Assembly: GCA_963921255.3 (NCBI GenBank)
Contig: CAWUEW020000003.1
Location: forward strand, 1,701,109 to 1,765,108
Direction of reading: 5' to 3'
Source: JANSYL01 sp963921255
Lineage (GTDB): Bacteria > Pseudomonadota > Alphaproteobacteria > Rhodobacterales > Rhodobacteraceae
Length of the DNA: 64,000 nt
Part shown: positions 27,980-36,926 of the stretch, one piece after another
How the letters are laid out: each line of letters opens with the position of its first letter
Numbering within the stretch: the first letter of the stretch is position 1
Position numbers and translations under genes: made by a program
The notes under the pieces: model-generated
Database searches by the model: none
What the model was told of the DNA's origin: nothing
What the model saw: the letters and a program-made list of their open reading frames with translations, nothing else

Positions 27980-27982
<3 letters not shown>
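27968..27982 (+). promoter_or_regulatory. Strong ribosome site placing the infC start at AUA
   Basis: TAGGAGG (27968-27974) is a full match to the anti-Shine-Dalgarno sequence and lies five bases before the in-frame ATA at 27980. The next candidate, GTG at 28031, has no ribosome site. It decides the infC start. Confidence 0.75.
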
Positions 27983-28525
<543 letters not shown>

Positions 28526-28547
28526 CGCCGCTCCGATTGAATTATGA

Positions 28548-28579
28548 CAAAGGCGCGCCCGATTGGAGCGCGCCTTTTT
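28548..28579 (+). terminator. Terminator after infC
   Basis: AAAGGCGCGC pairs with GCGCGCCTTT around a nine-base loop and runs into TTTTTT. Confidence 0.9.
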
Positions 28580-28633
28580 TCGTGTCTAGTGTTCAGGGCA
28601 AGACCCCCGGGGATTGCTGCGACTTCTGCCCCG

Positions 28634-29425
28634 TCAACCGGCGGCGGTAACGGCGCGCGCGGTCATGACCTTCACCAGATGGGCCCGATAGTCGCCCGAT
28701 CCGTGCAAGTCTGAAATCATGTCACCCTCGGGCGGCGACAACCCGTCAAGCGCGGACGCCTCGAACCGCGCGGACAGCGCCGCCTCGGCGTCCGTCCAGC
28801 GAAACACGCCGTCGGACGAGGCACCGGTGACGGCGACCCGAACCCCTTCGGCGTACTGCGCCACGAACACGCCCACCAAGGCAAAACGGGACGCCGGTTG
28901 GACAAACTTCTCGTACCGGGCGCGGAGCGGGACCGGAAACTGGACTTCGGTGACGATCTCACCCTCCTCCAGTGCGGTGGCAAACATGCCTTCGAAAAAA
29001 TCATCGGCGGCAATGGCACGGTCGGGCGTCTTGATCGTGGCCCCGGTGCCGAGCACGGCAGCCGGATAACAGGCAGACGGGTCATTGTTGGCCAGACTGC
29101 CGCCAATCGTGCCGCGATTGCGCACCGCCGGATCGCCGATGTGACCGGCCAGATCCGCCAGCGCGGGGAACGTGTCGGCCACACCGCGGGCCACATCCGC
29201 ATGGGTGGTGCCGCCGCCGATGCACAGTGCGCCATCGTCACCGGTGCAAATGCCCTTCATCTCGGCAATGCCGGTCAGGCTGACCAGCACGCTAGGCGCG
29301 GCCAACCGTTGCTTCATTGTCGGCAACAGGGTCTGCCCGCCGCCGAGGGCCTGGGCGTCCTCGTTCTTCAACGCGGCCTGCGCTTCGGCGATGGTCGTGG
29401 GCTTTGCAAACTCGAATTCATACAT
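28634..29425 (-). CDS. FAD-binding medium subunit of a molybdenum hydroxylase (CoxM-like)
   Basis: The 263-residue product carries the two FAD-binding motifs of xanthine oxidase/CO dehydrogenase medium subunits (ALGGGQTLLP, residues 26-35, and TIGGSLANNDPSACYPAA). It would pass electrons from the 2Fe-2S subunit to an acceptor. It follows the small-subunit gene on the same strand, but no large molybdopterin subunit is present between or beside them. The substrate is therefore open. Confidence 0.85.
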   Translation of the reverse strand: MYEFEFAKPTTIAEAQAALKNEDAQALGGGQTLLPTMKQRLAAPSVLVSLTGIAEMKGICTGDDGALCIGGGTTHADVARGVADTFPALADLAGHIGDPAVRNRGTIGGSLANNDPSACYPAAVLGTGATIKTPDRAIAADDFFEGMFATALEEGEIVTEVQFPVPLRARYEKFVQPASRFALVGVFVAQYAEGVRVAVTGASSDGVFRWTDAEAALSARFEASALDGLSPPEGDMISDLHGSGDYRAHLVKVMTARAVTAAG

Positions 29426-29454
29426 ATCGTCTCTCCCGTCCCCGGATGGCGGAC

Positions 29455-29940
29455 TTATTCGGCCGCGATCGACGAGACATCCTGGCCGGACGCGGCCAGG
29501 ATCGCCTTGACGATATTGTGGTAGCCCGTGCAGCGGCAGAGGTTGCCTTCCAGATAGGCGCGGACCTCGGCTTCAGTCGGCTTGGGGTTTTCTTTCAGCA
29601 AGGCGGCCGCCGACATGATCATGCCGGGCGTGCAGAATCCGCATTGCAGGCCGTGATGGTCCTTGAAGGCCTGCTGAATGGGCGACAGGCTGCCATCAGC
29701 TTCGGCCATGCCTTCGATCGTGCGGATCTCGGCGCCGTCGACATCCATCACCAGAACGCTGCAGGATTTCGCGGTCTGCCCGTCCACGTGCACAACGCAG
29801 GCGCCGCATTGGCTGGTGTCGCAGCCCACATGCGTCCCGGTGAGGTTCAGATGATCGCGCAGGAACGCGCTGAGCAGCGTGCGCCCCTCCACGTCGCCCG
29901 ATACCGGGGTTCCGTTTACGGTGAGAGTGACCTGGGTCAT
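29455..29940 (-). CDS. 2Fe-2S small subunit of a molybdenum hydroxylase (CoxS-like)
   Basis: The 161-residue protein has two iron-sulfur sites. The plant-ferredoxin type is GCDTSQCGACVVHVDG plus a later cysteine. The C-terminal four-cysteine site is CGFCTPGM and CRCTGYHNI. This is the pattern of CoxS/XdhA small subunits. The start at 29940 (MTQVTLTVNG) is the standard N-terminus. Confidence 0.9.
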   Translation of the reverse strand: MTQVTLTVNGTPVSGDVEGRTLLSAFLRDHLNLTGTHVGCDTSQCGACVVHVDGQTAKSCSVLVMDVDGAEIRTIEGMAEADGSLSPIQQAFKDHHGLQCGFCTPGMIMSAAALLKENPKPTEAEVRAYLEGNLCRCTGYHNIVKAILAASGQDVSSIAAE

Positions 29941-30058
29941 CCTGGGCCTCCAATGTGCTGTCCGTCGTTGCGACACACCTAAGCCGCGAAACCCAAAAGG
30001 GAAACACCGGACGACGACAAAGCACAAAAAACTGTGGACGGCGCCGGGTGGCCTCGGG

Positions 30059-31027
30059 TCAGCGCCCGCGCAATCGGGCCGTCATTTCCGCAAGGATGGA
30101 CACGGCAATCTCGGCCGGCCCTTGTGCCCCAATGTCCAGGCCGACGGGCCCATGGATGCGCGATATCTGCGAGTCGGTCAGCCCGGCCTCGGTCAGGCGG
30201 GCCACGCGTTTGGCATGGGTGCGTTTGGACCCAAGGCACCCGAGGTAAAACACATCCGAGGCCAAGGCCCGCTGGATCGCGGGATCGTCCAGCTTGGGAT
30301 CATGGGTCAGCGTCACAACCGCCGTCCGGGCATCAAGACCAAGGGTTTCCAGCGCCTCGTCCGGCCAATCTTCGACAATCTCTTCGTCGGGAAAACGGGC
30401 CGCAGCCGCAAAAGCAGGGCGCGGATCAATGAGAATGGGATCATAGCCCGCCAGCCGCGCCATGGGCAGAAAGGCCTGGGCAATGTGCACCGCGCCCACC
30501 ACCAGCACGCGCAAGGGTGGATTGTGAATATGGACAAACCGCGCGCCATCAAACCCGGATTGATCCCGCGCGAACCGCTCTGCCAGATCTTCAGACGGCG
30601 CGGTCAGCAGCCGGGTGCCCGTTTCAGTGTCGACGGTATAGGCCACGGGGCGGCGCGCGGCGCGGGCATCCACCAATTCTTCCAGCAGAGTTTCCGGTAT
30701 GGCCGTTCCAACGGGTTCCACCCAGATCCGGATCTCGCCCCCGCAGGCCAGACCGACGGCAAAGGCGTCATCATCGGACACCCCGTAGCTCAGCAGTTTG
30801 GCATCGCCGGTCTCGAGTGTTTCAAGCGCTTCGACCACCACGGCCCCTTCGACGCATCCGCCCGAAACGGACCCGGCCATCGTGCCATCGCCGGACACCA
30901 CAAGCTGTGCACCAACGCCACGTGGCGCGGATCCCCATGTTTGCACCACGGTCGCCAACACGGCGCCCTGCCCGGCCTGATGCCAGGCCAACGCCTGTTC
31001 GGGAATTCGGTCGATCATCTGGTCCAT
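30059..31027 (-). CDS. XdhC/CoxI-family molybdenum cofactor maturation protein
   Basis: The 322-residue protein has an N-terminal XdhC_CoxI domain (ATVVQTWGSAPRGVGAQLVVSGDGTMAGSVSGGCVEGAVV) and a C-terminal Rossmann domain (RVLVVGAVHIAQAFLPMARLAGYDPILIDPR). XdhC binds molybdenum cofactor and helps sulfurylate it before insertion into the large subunit. Its position upstream of the small and medium subunit genes supports service to that enzyme. Confidence 0.88.
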   Translation of the reverse strand: MDQMIDRIPEQALAWHQAGQGAVLATVVQTWGSAPRGVGAQLVVSGDGTMAGSVSGGCVEGAVVVEALETLETGDAKLLSYGVSDDDAFAVGLACGGEIRIWVEPVGTAIPETLLEELVDARAARRPVAYTVDTETGTRLLTAPSEDLAERFARDQSGFDGARFVHIHNPPLRVLVVGAVHIAQAFLPMARLAGYDPILIDPRPAFAAAARFPDEEIVEDWPDEALETLGLDARTAVVTLTHDPKLDDPAIQRALASDVFYLGCLGSKRTHAKRVARLTEAGLTDSQISRIHGPVGLDIGAQGPAEIAVSILAEMTARLRGR

Positions 31028-31095
31028 TAACGCACCCTCCGTCCATCGGCAGTGTACGGACGCGTCGGCAGGATGAACATCCCCGGCCCGGTCCC

Positions 31096-31746
31096 TCAGG
31101 ACCGGAAAATCCGCACCTCGAGCGTTTCATGTTCGATCGCAGCCAGATCGGCGCCAAAGGCGGCCTGAGTGATCTGATCGGGGGTAGCCCGGACAACTTT
31201 GGCGGAAAGAGCTTCGATATCGGAATGCAGGTCGGCCAACACCGTCTGGCCCTCGGCCTGCCCCAATGGCATGAACCGAACCGCGGCGGACACCAACATG
31301 GAGGCAAAAGCCTGTAGATACAGAGCCGCGACCGTGTCATCCGACAAAGACAGGGCGCGGCAGGCCAGACCCAAGGCAATGGGATAGGGGCGCGCAGCCC
31401 CATCTCCCTGCCCCAGACCTGACAGTGTTTCGGCCAATGCCCGTCCTTGGGCTTCCGTTTCTTCCAAGCGTTCCCGGCTGCTGGCCAGGGCGCGCGCAAG
31501 ATCGGTCAAATCCTCCAGATCGGCATCTGGCGCCCGCGCCGCACGCATCAGGATGGCGTCGGCCTGTCCTGCCCCGCGCGTCAAAACGGTGCGCACCCAC
31601 TCGGTGACCTCTGCGGCGGTTGTGACACGTCCTTGGGCGATCTCCGCCTCCAACCCATGCGAATAGGCGTAGGACGACACCGGAAAGGCCGGTGACAGCC
31701 ATTGGCTGAGCTTCAGAAGGTCCGCGGTGTCAGTGGCTGTGACCAT
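31096..31746 (-). CDS. ureF: Urease accessory protein UreF
   Basis: UreF works with UreG and UreD to load nickel into urease. Typical marks are LLKLSQWLSPAFPVSSYAYSHGLEAEI at the N-terminus and the later RFMPLGQAEGQTVLADL. The start is uncertain. ATG 31746 gives 216 residues, ATG 31764 adds six. It overlaps the 3' end of ureE. No ureG follows: the next gene downstream is xdhC. Confidence 0.9.
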   Translation of the reverse strand: MVTATDTADLLKLSQWLSPAFPVSSYAYSHGLEAEIAQGRVTTAAEVTEWVRTVLTRGAGQADAILMRAARAPDADLEDLTDLARALASSRERLEETEAQGRALAETLSGLGQGDGAARPYPIALGLACRALSLSDDTVAALYLQAFASMLVSAAVRFMPLGQAEGQTVLADLHSDIEALSAKVVRATPDQITQAAFGADLAAIEHETLEVRIFRS

Positions 31747-32173
31747 GGGTCCGCCCGTGGCCATAGGCCCCACCTTCGGGCGTGAAGGCCCCCGTCGTCT
31801 TTTCCACGGTAGCGCCCAGATGGGACAGCATGTCCAGAAGCACCGGATCGTCACGGATCAACAGGTGATCGCCCGCAATTTGGCAGGGCGTGTGGCGGTT
31901 ACCGATGTGCCATGCCAACCGCGTGAGGTCGCCCGTGTTTTTTAATAGCGGCTCCGGCGCGGCCGCGATCGAGACCAACCCGCCGTCCTCCAATTCCAAC
32001 GCGTCGCCGCTGTTCAGCGACACGGTTTCCGGCAGATCGACCAGTACCTCTGCCCCGGCATCCGTGACCAGTTTCCGCCGCCGCAAAAACCGCGCCTCAT
32101 AGTCGAGGGTCAACTGGTCATCCGGCGCCTGCGGCACATGCCCGGCGCGATGCAGGATGGATGCAGAGCGCAT
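31730..32173 (-). CDS. ureE: Urease accessory nickel chaperone UreE
   Basis: The 147-residue protein has the metal-binding WHIGNRHTP motif, the DHLLIRDDPVLLDML helix of the C-terminal domain, and a histidine-containing tail (YGHGRTHGHSH) that would bind nickel. Length is normal. It is followed by ureF and preceded by a DUF1127-like gene instead of ureC. Confidence 0.92.
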   Translation of the reverse strand: MRSASILHRAGHVPQAPDDQLTLDYEARFLRRRKLVTDAGAEVLVDLPETVSLNSGDALELEDGGLVSIAAAPEPLLKNTGDLTRLAWHIGNRHTPCQIAGDHLLIRDDPVLLDMLSHLGATVEKTTGAFTPEGGAYGHGRTHGHSH

Positions 32174-32184
32174 GGCCAAACCTT

Positions 32185-32406
32185 TCAGAGATCGAACAAA
32201 TCCCGAAAGACGATACGGGGGATATCGCCGCGCGCAATCCCCATTTGGCCCAAGGCCGCATCCGACAGCGCGTCGAGATGCACGGCCTGGGCCAGACGTG
32301 GGCCGCGCACGTCCTTGGCGGCCAATCCCTGGCCCATTTCGCAAAACAGCCGGTCAAAGGCCGCACCAAGATGCGGGGACATGTTCTTGTTGGCAGGTGA
32401 AAGCAT
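32185..32406 (-). CDS. Small DUF1127-like protein
   Basis: The 73-residue protein ends LSDAALGQMGIARGDIPRIVF, close to the C-terminal motif of the DUF1127/YjiS family (LSDRELADIGL-type). An AAAAGGGG ribosome site precedes the ATG at 32406. Some alphaproteobacterial DUF1127 proteins bind RNA. Role here unknown. It lies 12 bases upstream of ureE, so it may share its transcript. Confidence 0.65.
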   Translation of the reverse strand: MLSPANKNMSPHLGAAFDRLFCEMGQGLAAKDVRGPRLAQAVHLDALSDAALGQMGIARGDIPRIVFRDLFDL

Positions 32407-32490
32407 TGTCGGACCCCTTTTTGATCTGCTCGGGTTTGGGTCCTCCCTTCAGGCGCACAATATCATGGCACCCGTCTGCAGCCCGCCATG

Positions 32491-32522
32491 AAAAAACGCC
32501 CCGCCAGATTGGGCGGAGCGTT
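32491..32522 (-). terminator. Minus-strand terminator after the secreted protein gene
   Basis: Read on the minus strand, AACGCTCCGCC pairs with GGCGGGGCGTT (one wobble pair), followed by a T run at 32496-32491. It ends transcription of the 32557-33246 gene. Confidence 0.85.
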
Positions 32523-32556
32523 GCCAATGGGACGCGCAAAAATCGGGCGCGTCTGC

Positions 32557-33246
32557 TTATTTGTTGTCCACCAACAAGGCCGAGCCATCGTCATTGGGCG
32601 GCAGACTGGTGATCAGGTTGGGGAAGTCGTAGGAGATGTTCCCCTCGCCCTCACCGAACCCGAGGAAAATGACGATGCCAAGATCGGCGATATACCCGAA
32701 CGCATCCTGGCTCATGTAGCCGTCCGCCAGGTCGGTGCGGGTGATCGTGATGGGGTACCCGGAATAGGTGCAGGGCCCGATATCCAACGTGTCCAAGCCG
32801 TCAACTTCGATCGTGAAGGCGTACCGCGACGAACTGCCATCCGCGAAGCGCGAATCCTCCGTCCCCGACCAGACAACACCCGGCGCGGGGGCCGGCATCG
32901 GACCGGACGTCGCCGATGTCGTGATCGTTTCATAGGACCCCGCCAAAATACGGCCAGACACCAATTCCCACGATGCCGTCGACATTCCGATGGGGTGCGT
33001 CCGGTATTCGTAGGAGGCCCCATCCCCGGTGAACACCTCCCTTTCTGCGGTTTGGCCATTGCTCAGCAATTGGTACCGGACAACCCGATCCGCAAAGCTG
33101 ATATAGACACCGTCCACCGCCGGTCCCGAGGGACACAGACTGGGCTGAGCCTGGGCCGCGCCCATGGATCCAAGCGCGATGGCGAGTCCAGCGATTGCGG
33201 GAAGCCCCCCCGCCATCAGCCGACGATACGATACAAAGTCACCCAT
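32557..33246 (-). CDS. Secreted protein of unknown function, copy A
   Basis: The 229-residue product has a Sec signal peptide (MAGGLPAIAGLAIALGSMGAAQAQ) and a beta-rich mature domain with two cysteines (LCPSG and GPCTYSG). No known family is recognised. It is a paralogue of the gene next to it: both share an N-terminal CPS motif, a VxWTGTE/VVWSGTE strand with DG and Y following, CTYSGYPI/CPYNILPI, and a final I..FGIVV-type strand (IADLGIVIFLGFGE / IQEFGIVVYVGFED). Confidence 0.68.
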   Translation of the reverse strand: MGDFVSYRRLMAGGLPAIAGLAIALGSMGAAQAQPSLCPSGPAVDGVYISFADRVVRYQLLSNGQTAEREVFTGDGASYEYRTHPIGMSTASWELVSGRILAGSYETITTSATSGPMPAPAPGVVWSGTEDSRFADGSSSRYAFTIEVDGLDTLDIGPCTYSGYPITITRTDLADGYMSQDAFGYIADLGIVIFLGFGEGEGNISYDFPNLITSLPPNDDGSALLVDNK

Positions 33247-33255
33247 GAGACCCCC

Positions 33256-34095
33256 TTATTCCTTGGGCGTTGGCGTTGTCGGAGCCGTGGCCGCCGGCGG
33301 CTGCGCCCCGGCGGTTGGGGCCGGGGCCGCTCCGCTTACTGGCCCAAACCCATCGTCTGCGCGGATGCGAATTTCACGAGGCTCTTCCGTTTGGAAGGGC
33401 GTCACCGCATCTTCGAAGCCGACATAAACGACGATACCGAATTCCTGGATATAGGCATAGACCTCGGCAAACCGGTCGTCAGACGTTGTCGACTCCCGCG
33501 AAATCGCAATCGGCAGAATGTTATAGGGGCACCCGGCAATGGTCTCGGTCGAGCCTTCAAGCACCTCCAATTGCGTGAGGTACACCTCGCGCGTGCCGTC
33601 GCCGAAGGTCGCAGTTTCCGTCCCGGTCCAGGTGACGCCCACGGAGGGTGCGGGTGGCTGCTGTGGTGTGCCGTCATACCCAACGATTTCGCGGGTGTTT
33701 GGCACCTCAATCCGGTCGGGGCCCGTCACATCCCACCGTTCAAGGATCAGGCCAAGCGGGTGGTAGAAGCTGTCATACGCGAACGACCCATCCACCGACG
33801 TGACCCATTCCCCGGTGCTGCCGTCGTTGTCGAGGAAATACTCAACCGAGAACCCCTCGAAGACCAACTCGAACCCATCGGAATTCTGCGGGCTTGGACA
33901 GGCATTGCCCCCGCTGCGTCCCGGTGCACCCGGTCGCGTGGGCTGCGGCAGTGTCGGAACAGGCACGGCAGGTGTGCTGGTTGTCGGCGGTGTGGCTGGC
34001 TGCAGCTGTGCGCGATACGCCGCCAGGAGCGAGGGGCCGACAAGGCCGGTTTGCGCAGCGCCGCCTTGGGTCGTAGCCCAGTTGAACGCCCCCAA
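33256..34095 (-). CDS. Paralogue of the secreted protein, possibly missing its 5' end
   Basis: The 279-residue frame holds a proline/threonine-rich linker (residues 33-60), the same beta-rich domain as copy A from CPSPQN on, and a proline/alanine-rich C-terminal tail. There is no ATG with a signal peptide. The frame is open back to a TGA at 34117-34119 and the best start is a TTG at 34095. The lost N-terminus and the adjacent phage edge suggest truncation by the prophage insertion. Alternatively the start is non-canonical and export is not Sec-dependent. Confidence 0.5.
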   Translation of the reverse strand: MGAFNWATTQGGAAQTGLVGPSLLAAYRAQLQPATPPTTSTPAVPVPTLPQPTRPGAPGRSGGNACPSPQNSDGFELVFEGFSVEYFLDNDGSTGEWVTSVDGSFAYDSFYHPLGLILERWDVTGPDRIEVPNTREIVGYDGTPQQPPAPSVGVTWTGTETATFGDGTREVYLTQLEVLEGSTETIAGCPYNILPIAISRESTTSDDRFAEVYAYIQEFGIVVYVGFEDAVTPFQTEEPREIRIRADDGFGPVSGAAPAPTAGAQPPAATAPTTPTPKE

Positions 34096-34211
34096 AAGGT
34101 CATATTGAACCGTTTGGTTTCAATCGGTTACCAACCAAAGGTCCAACTGGGTGGCTTCATATCCGCCAATGGTTTACGGGGCGGAGTTCCAACTTTTTTG
34201 GACGCATCCCG

Positions 34212-36926
34212 TCACCGCGTGATGGTCCGGGTTAGCACGATTTCCGTGCCCGTGATGCTCAGCGCATAGGTCTCCGATATAATCGGGTTCGCCGGATTGC
34301 CCGGGTCATTTGTGACATTGCGGATCGTGATCGCGTCACTGGCGATCTTGGCGGAGGTCACACCGCCATCGGCCAGCTCGTTGGTGCCGATCGCGCCAGG
34401 GACAAGCTCGCGAGAGGTGATCGCGTCACTGGCGATCTTGGCGGAGGTCACACCGCCATCGGCCAGCTCGTTGGTGCCGATCGCGCCAGGGGCAAGCTCG
34501 CGAGAGGTGATCGCGTCACTGGCGATCTTGGCAGAGGTTACACCGCCATCGGCCAGCTCGTTGGTGCCGATCGCGCCAGGGGCAAGCTCGCGAGAGGTGA
34601 TCGCGTCACTGGCGATCTTGGCGGAGGTCACACCGCCATCGGCCAGCTCGTTGGTGCCGATCGCGCCAGGGGCAAGCTCGCGAGAGGTGATCGCGTCACT
34701 GGCGATCTTGGCAGAGGTTACACCGCCATCGGCCAGCTCGTTGGTGCCGATCGCGCCAGGGGCAAGCTCGCGAGAGGTGATCGCGTCACTGGCGATCTTG
34801 GCGGAGGTCACACCGCCATCGGCCAGCTCGTTGGTGCCGATCGCGCCAGGGGCAAGCTCGCGAGAGGTGATCGCGTCACTGGCGATCTTGGCAGAGGTTA
34901 CACCGCCATCGGCCAGCTCGTTGGTGCCGATCGCGCCAGGGGCAAGCTCGCGAGAGGTGATCGCGTCACTGGCGATCTTGGCGGAGGTCACACCGCCATC
35001 GGCTAGCTCGTTGGTGCCGATCGCGCCAGGGGCAAGCTCGCGAGAGGTGATCGCGTCACTGGCGATCTTGGCGGAGGTCACACCGCCATCGGCCAGCTCG
35101 TTGGTGCCGATCGCGCCGGGGATGACAAAGATATCGACGTTGCCCTGCACAGAACCGCCGCCGCCTAAAGACCCTTGCGGATTGATTTGCCCCAATGCTG
35201 GCGTGAAGGCGGCATTGTAGTCCGGTACCGGAATGTTCGCATCTGCCGAGAACGGGACGATGACACCGGTCTCAGATACAAATTGGTTCGTCTGCATTGT
35301 AATCCGGAGACGGTTTCCGCTGTCGCGCTCTTCCACCCCAACCACAATCATCTGAACGGGTGTAGCGGCTCCGGTATCGTCTTCCAGAAGCCGTGTGCGC
35401 AGATTGACGACACGACCCAAACGTAACGTGTCCCGGTCCTTGATGTCGCATAAAAACGTCACCTCTTGCGGCGTTATCAGGTATCGGCGCAGGATACGCA
35501 CAGCCGCCCGCAATGCCTGAAACGGATTGCCGTTTTCTCCAAGCCACGGATTATAAACCCGCAACACGCGATGCGAGCGATATTGGCGGTCACTGGTTGC
35601 GTTGATATCCACGGCGGCGCGCAGATTGCGGTAATTGGACTGTTGATCGAACGGCTGTGTTGCGTTCAGGTATCCGTGATAGAAGTAGACCTCCGACAGA
35701 CGTTGGTCGTAAAGATCCTTGACCTGCATCGATCCCTTGAGGATCACATCCGCATCCGAGACAACCGGAATACTGTCATCGGGTTGCAAGGGGCGGATGA
35801 CCTGTAGTCGGATTGTTCGCGCTGTTTCATCGGGATAAAGCAGGATCCCGAAATTGACGATTTCGCTGACAAGTTCCAGAACCGGTGTTGGGCGGGCAAT
35901 TGTATTGGTCAGCCGCAAATCGCTCAGATGTGTCGAAATTTCGTTTTGCCAGTCAGAAACCGCGATCCACTCCGCCGGAATATCCGCACCCGACACGAGC
36001 AGTTCCTGAAGCACATTTGCCACGGTTTCGTTGTTAAAGACGGCGCAAAGCTGCACATCGGATCGTGCGGCATGGATCTGCGGGAGCGTTCCGAACTGCC
36101 CGCGTGCGACGATGGTGAGCGTATCTCCAGACCGGGTGCATCTTAAGATCTCGTCACCGATCGTGACGTAGATGATACCATCTCCGTATTCTGACCCAAT
36201 GCCGGCCGGCACGAGCTGGAGCGCACCGGTGTATTGTTCGTCTATTTCAACAGTTACGGCCCCATTGCTCGGCGCCGGGTAAACGGCCTGATTTTCGCCC
36301 AGCAGCACAAACGGGTCCTGGGCAACGATCTCGACATTGCCCTCTGCATCAGGGCCATGCCATTCCGTCATGATATAGTGTCGCGTCGGCATGTCTTCAG
36401 GCCGGTCACCGACATAGCCGTTGCGCACCCGCAGCGCTCTTGCGTTATAATACGGGAACCGGGTGCGCAGCTTGGCAAAGAACGTGCCGCGATCCAGAGG
36501 CTCATAGCCCACCCCGTCCTCCTGCGCTGCGCCGGACCGGCGCTCAGCGGCATAGCGGTCCGTCACCACATCACTGTCGGCAAAGTCCTTCAGGTAGACC
36601 CGCACCCGCGACCGCGTGCCCAGCGGCCCGCTTCTCCGGTCCGGTGAGCCGCCCAGGGTAATTCGCGTGGGCGCGGTCTCAACCTCTTCGAGGCAGGGAT
36701 AGACAATTCGGTCCGCAGGCAGACCCGCCTGGTTGTGGCTGAAGCTGAGCGTCAGCGTGCCGAGATCGATATTGTCGCGGTCCTGGCAAGAGGCGAAGGT
36801 GTTAAAACATTTGCGGGGCCCCGATGCCCCGAGCGCCGCCGTGCAGGGCGCTTGCCCGTAAGTCAGTTGACAATAATCTATGTCAATCTCGACAATCTGA
36901 AGCGGCTTGCGGCCGAGCCCCCCCAT
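34212..36926 (-). CDS. Phage tail-tip/host-specificity protein with repeat shaft
   Basis: The 904-residue protein ends the tail gene cluster. Residues 1-590 are a beta-rich tail hub-like region with early cysteines (CQLTYGQAPCTAALGASGPRKCFNTFASC). Residues about 597-866 are 30-residue repeats built on GAIGTNELADGGVTSAKIASDAITSRELAP, the kind of sequence that forms trimeric shafts in tail fibres. The last 35 residues are a separate beta-rich end. It probably sits at the tail tip and contacts the host. Family placement is by position and composition. Confidence 0.75.
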   Translation of the reverse strand: MGGLGRKPLQIVEIDIDYCQLTYGQAPCTAALGASGPRKCFNTFASCQDRDNIDLGTLTLSFSHNQAGLPADRIVYPCLEEVETAPTRITLGGSPDRRSGPLGTRSRVRVYLKDFADSDVVTDRYAAERRSGAAQEDGVGYEPLDRGTFFAKLRTRFPYYNARALRVRNGYVGDRPEDMPTRHYIMTEWHGPDAEGNVEIVAQDPFVLLGENQAVYPAPSNGAVTVEIDEQYTGALQLVPAGIGSEYGDGIIYVTIGDEILRCTRSGDTLTIVARGQFGTLPQIHAARSDVQLCAVFNNETVANVLQELLVSGADIPAEWIAVSDWQNEISTHLSDLRLTNTIARPTPVLELVSEIVNFGILLYPDETARTIRLQVIRPLQPDDSIPVVSDADVILKGSMQVKDLYDQRLSEVYFYHGYLNATQPFDQQSNYRNLRAAVDINATSDRQYRSHRVLRVYNPWLGENGNPFQALRAAVRILRRYLITPQEVTFLCDIKDRDTLRLGRVVNLRTRLLEDDTGAATPVQMIVVGVEERDSGNRLRITMQTNQFVSETGVIVPFSADANIPVPDYNAAFTPALGQINPQGSLGGGGSVQGNVDIFVIPGAIGTNELADGGVTSAKIASDAITSRELAPGAIGTNELADGGVTSAKIASDAITSRELAPGAIGTNELADGGVTSAKIASDAITSRELAPGAIGTNELADGGVTSAKIASDAITSRELAPGAIGTNELADGGVTSAKIASDAITSRELAPGAIGTNELADGGVTSAKIASDAITSRELAPGAIGTNELADGGVTSAKIASDAITSRELAPGAIGTNELADGGVTSAKIASDAITSRELVPGAIGTNELADGGVTSAKIASDAITIRNVTNDPGNPANPIISETYALSITGTEIVLTRTITR
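34331..35120 (-). repeat. Nine-copy 90-bp tandem repeat inside the tail-tip gene
   Basis: Units start at 34331, 34421, 34511, 34601, 34691, 34781, 34871, 34961 and 35051 (the last is incomplete). Units differ at very few positions. The plus-strand variants GCGGAGGTCA (A) and GCAGAGGTTA (B) occur as A A B A B A B A A, so 180-bp pairs were copied repeatedly. The array keeps frame throughout. Confidence 0.97.

Noticed and set aside
34331..35120. CRISPR array
   Set aside because: The 90-bp units are tandem without unique spacers, keep a reading frame, and encode a tail protein.
34297..35220. Plus-strand 307-codon repeat frame (ASLAILAEVTPPSASSLVPIAPGASSREVI)
   Set aside because: It is the antisense of the tail-tip repeat array. 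The minus frame continues into a long tail protein and is the real one.
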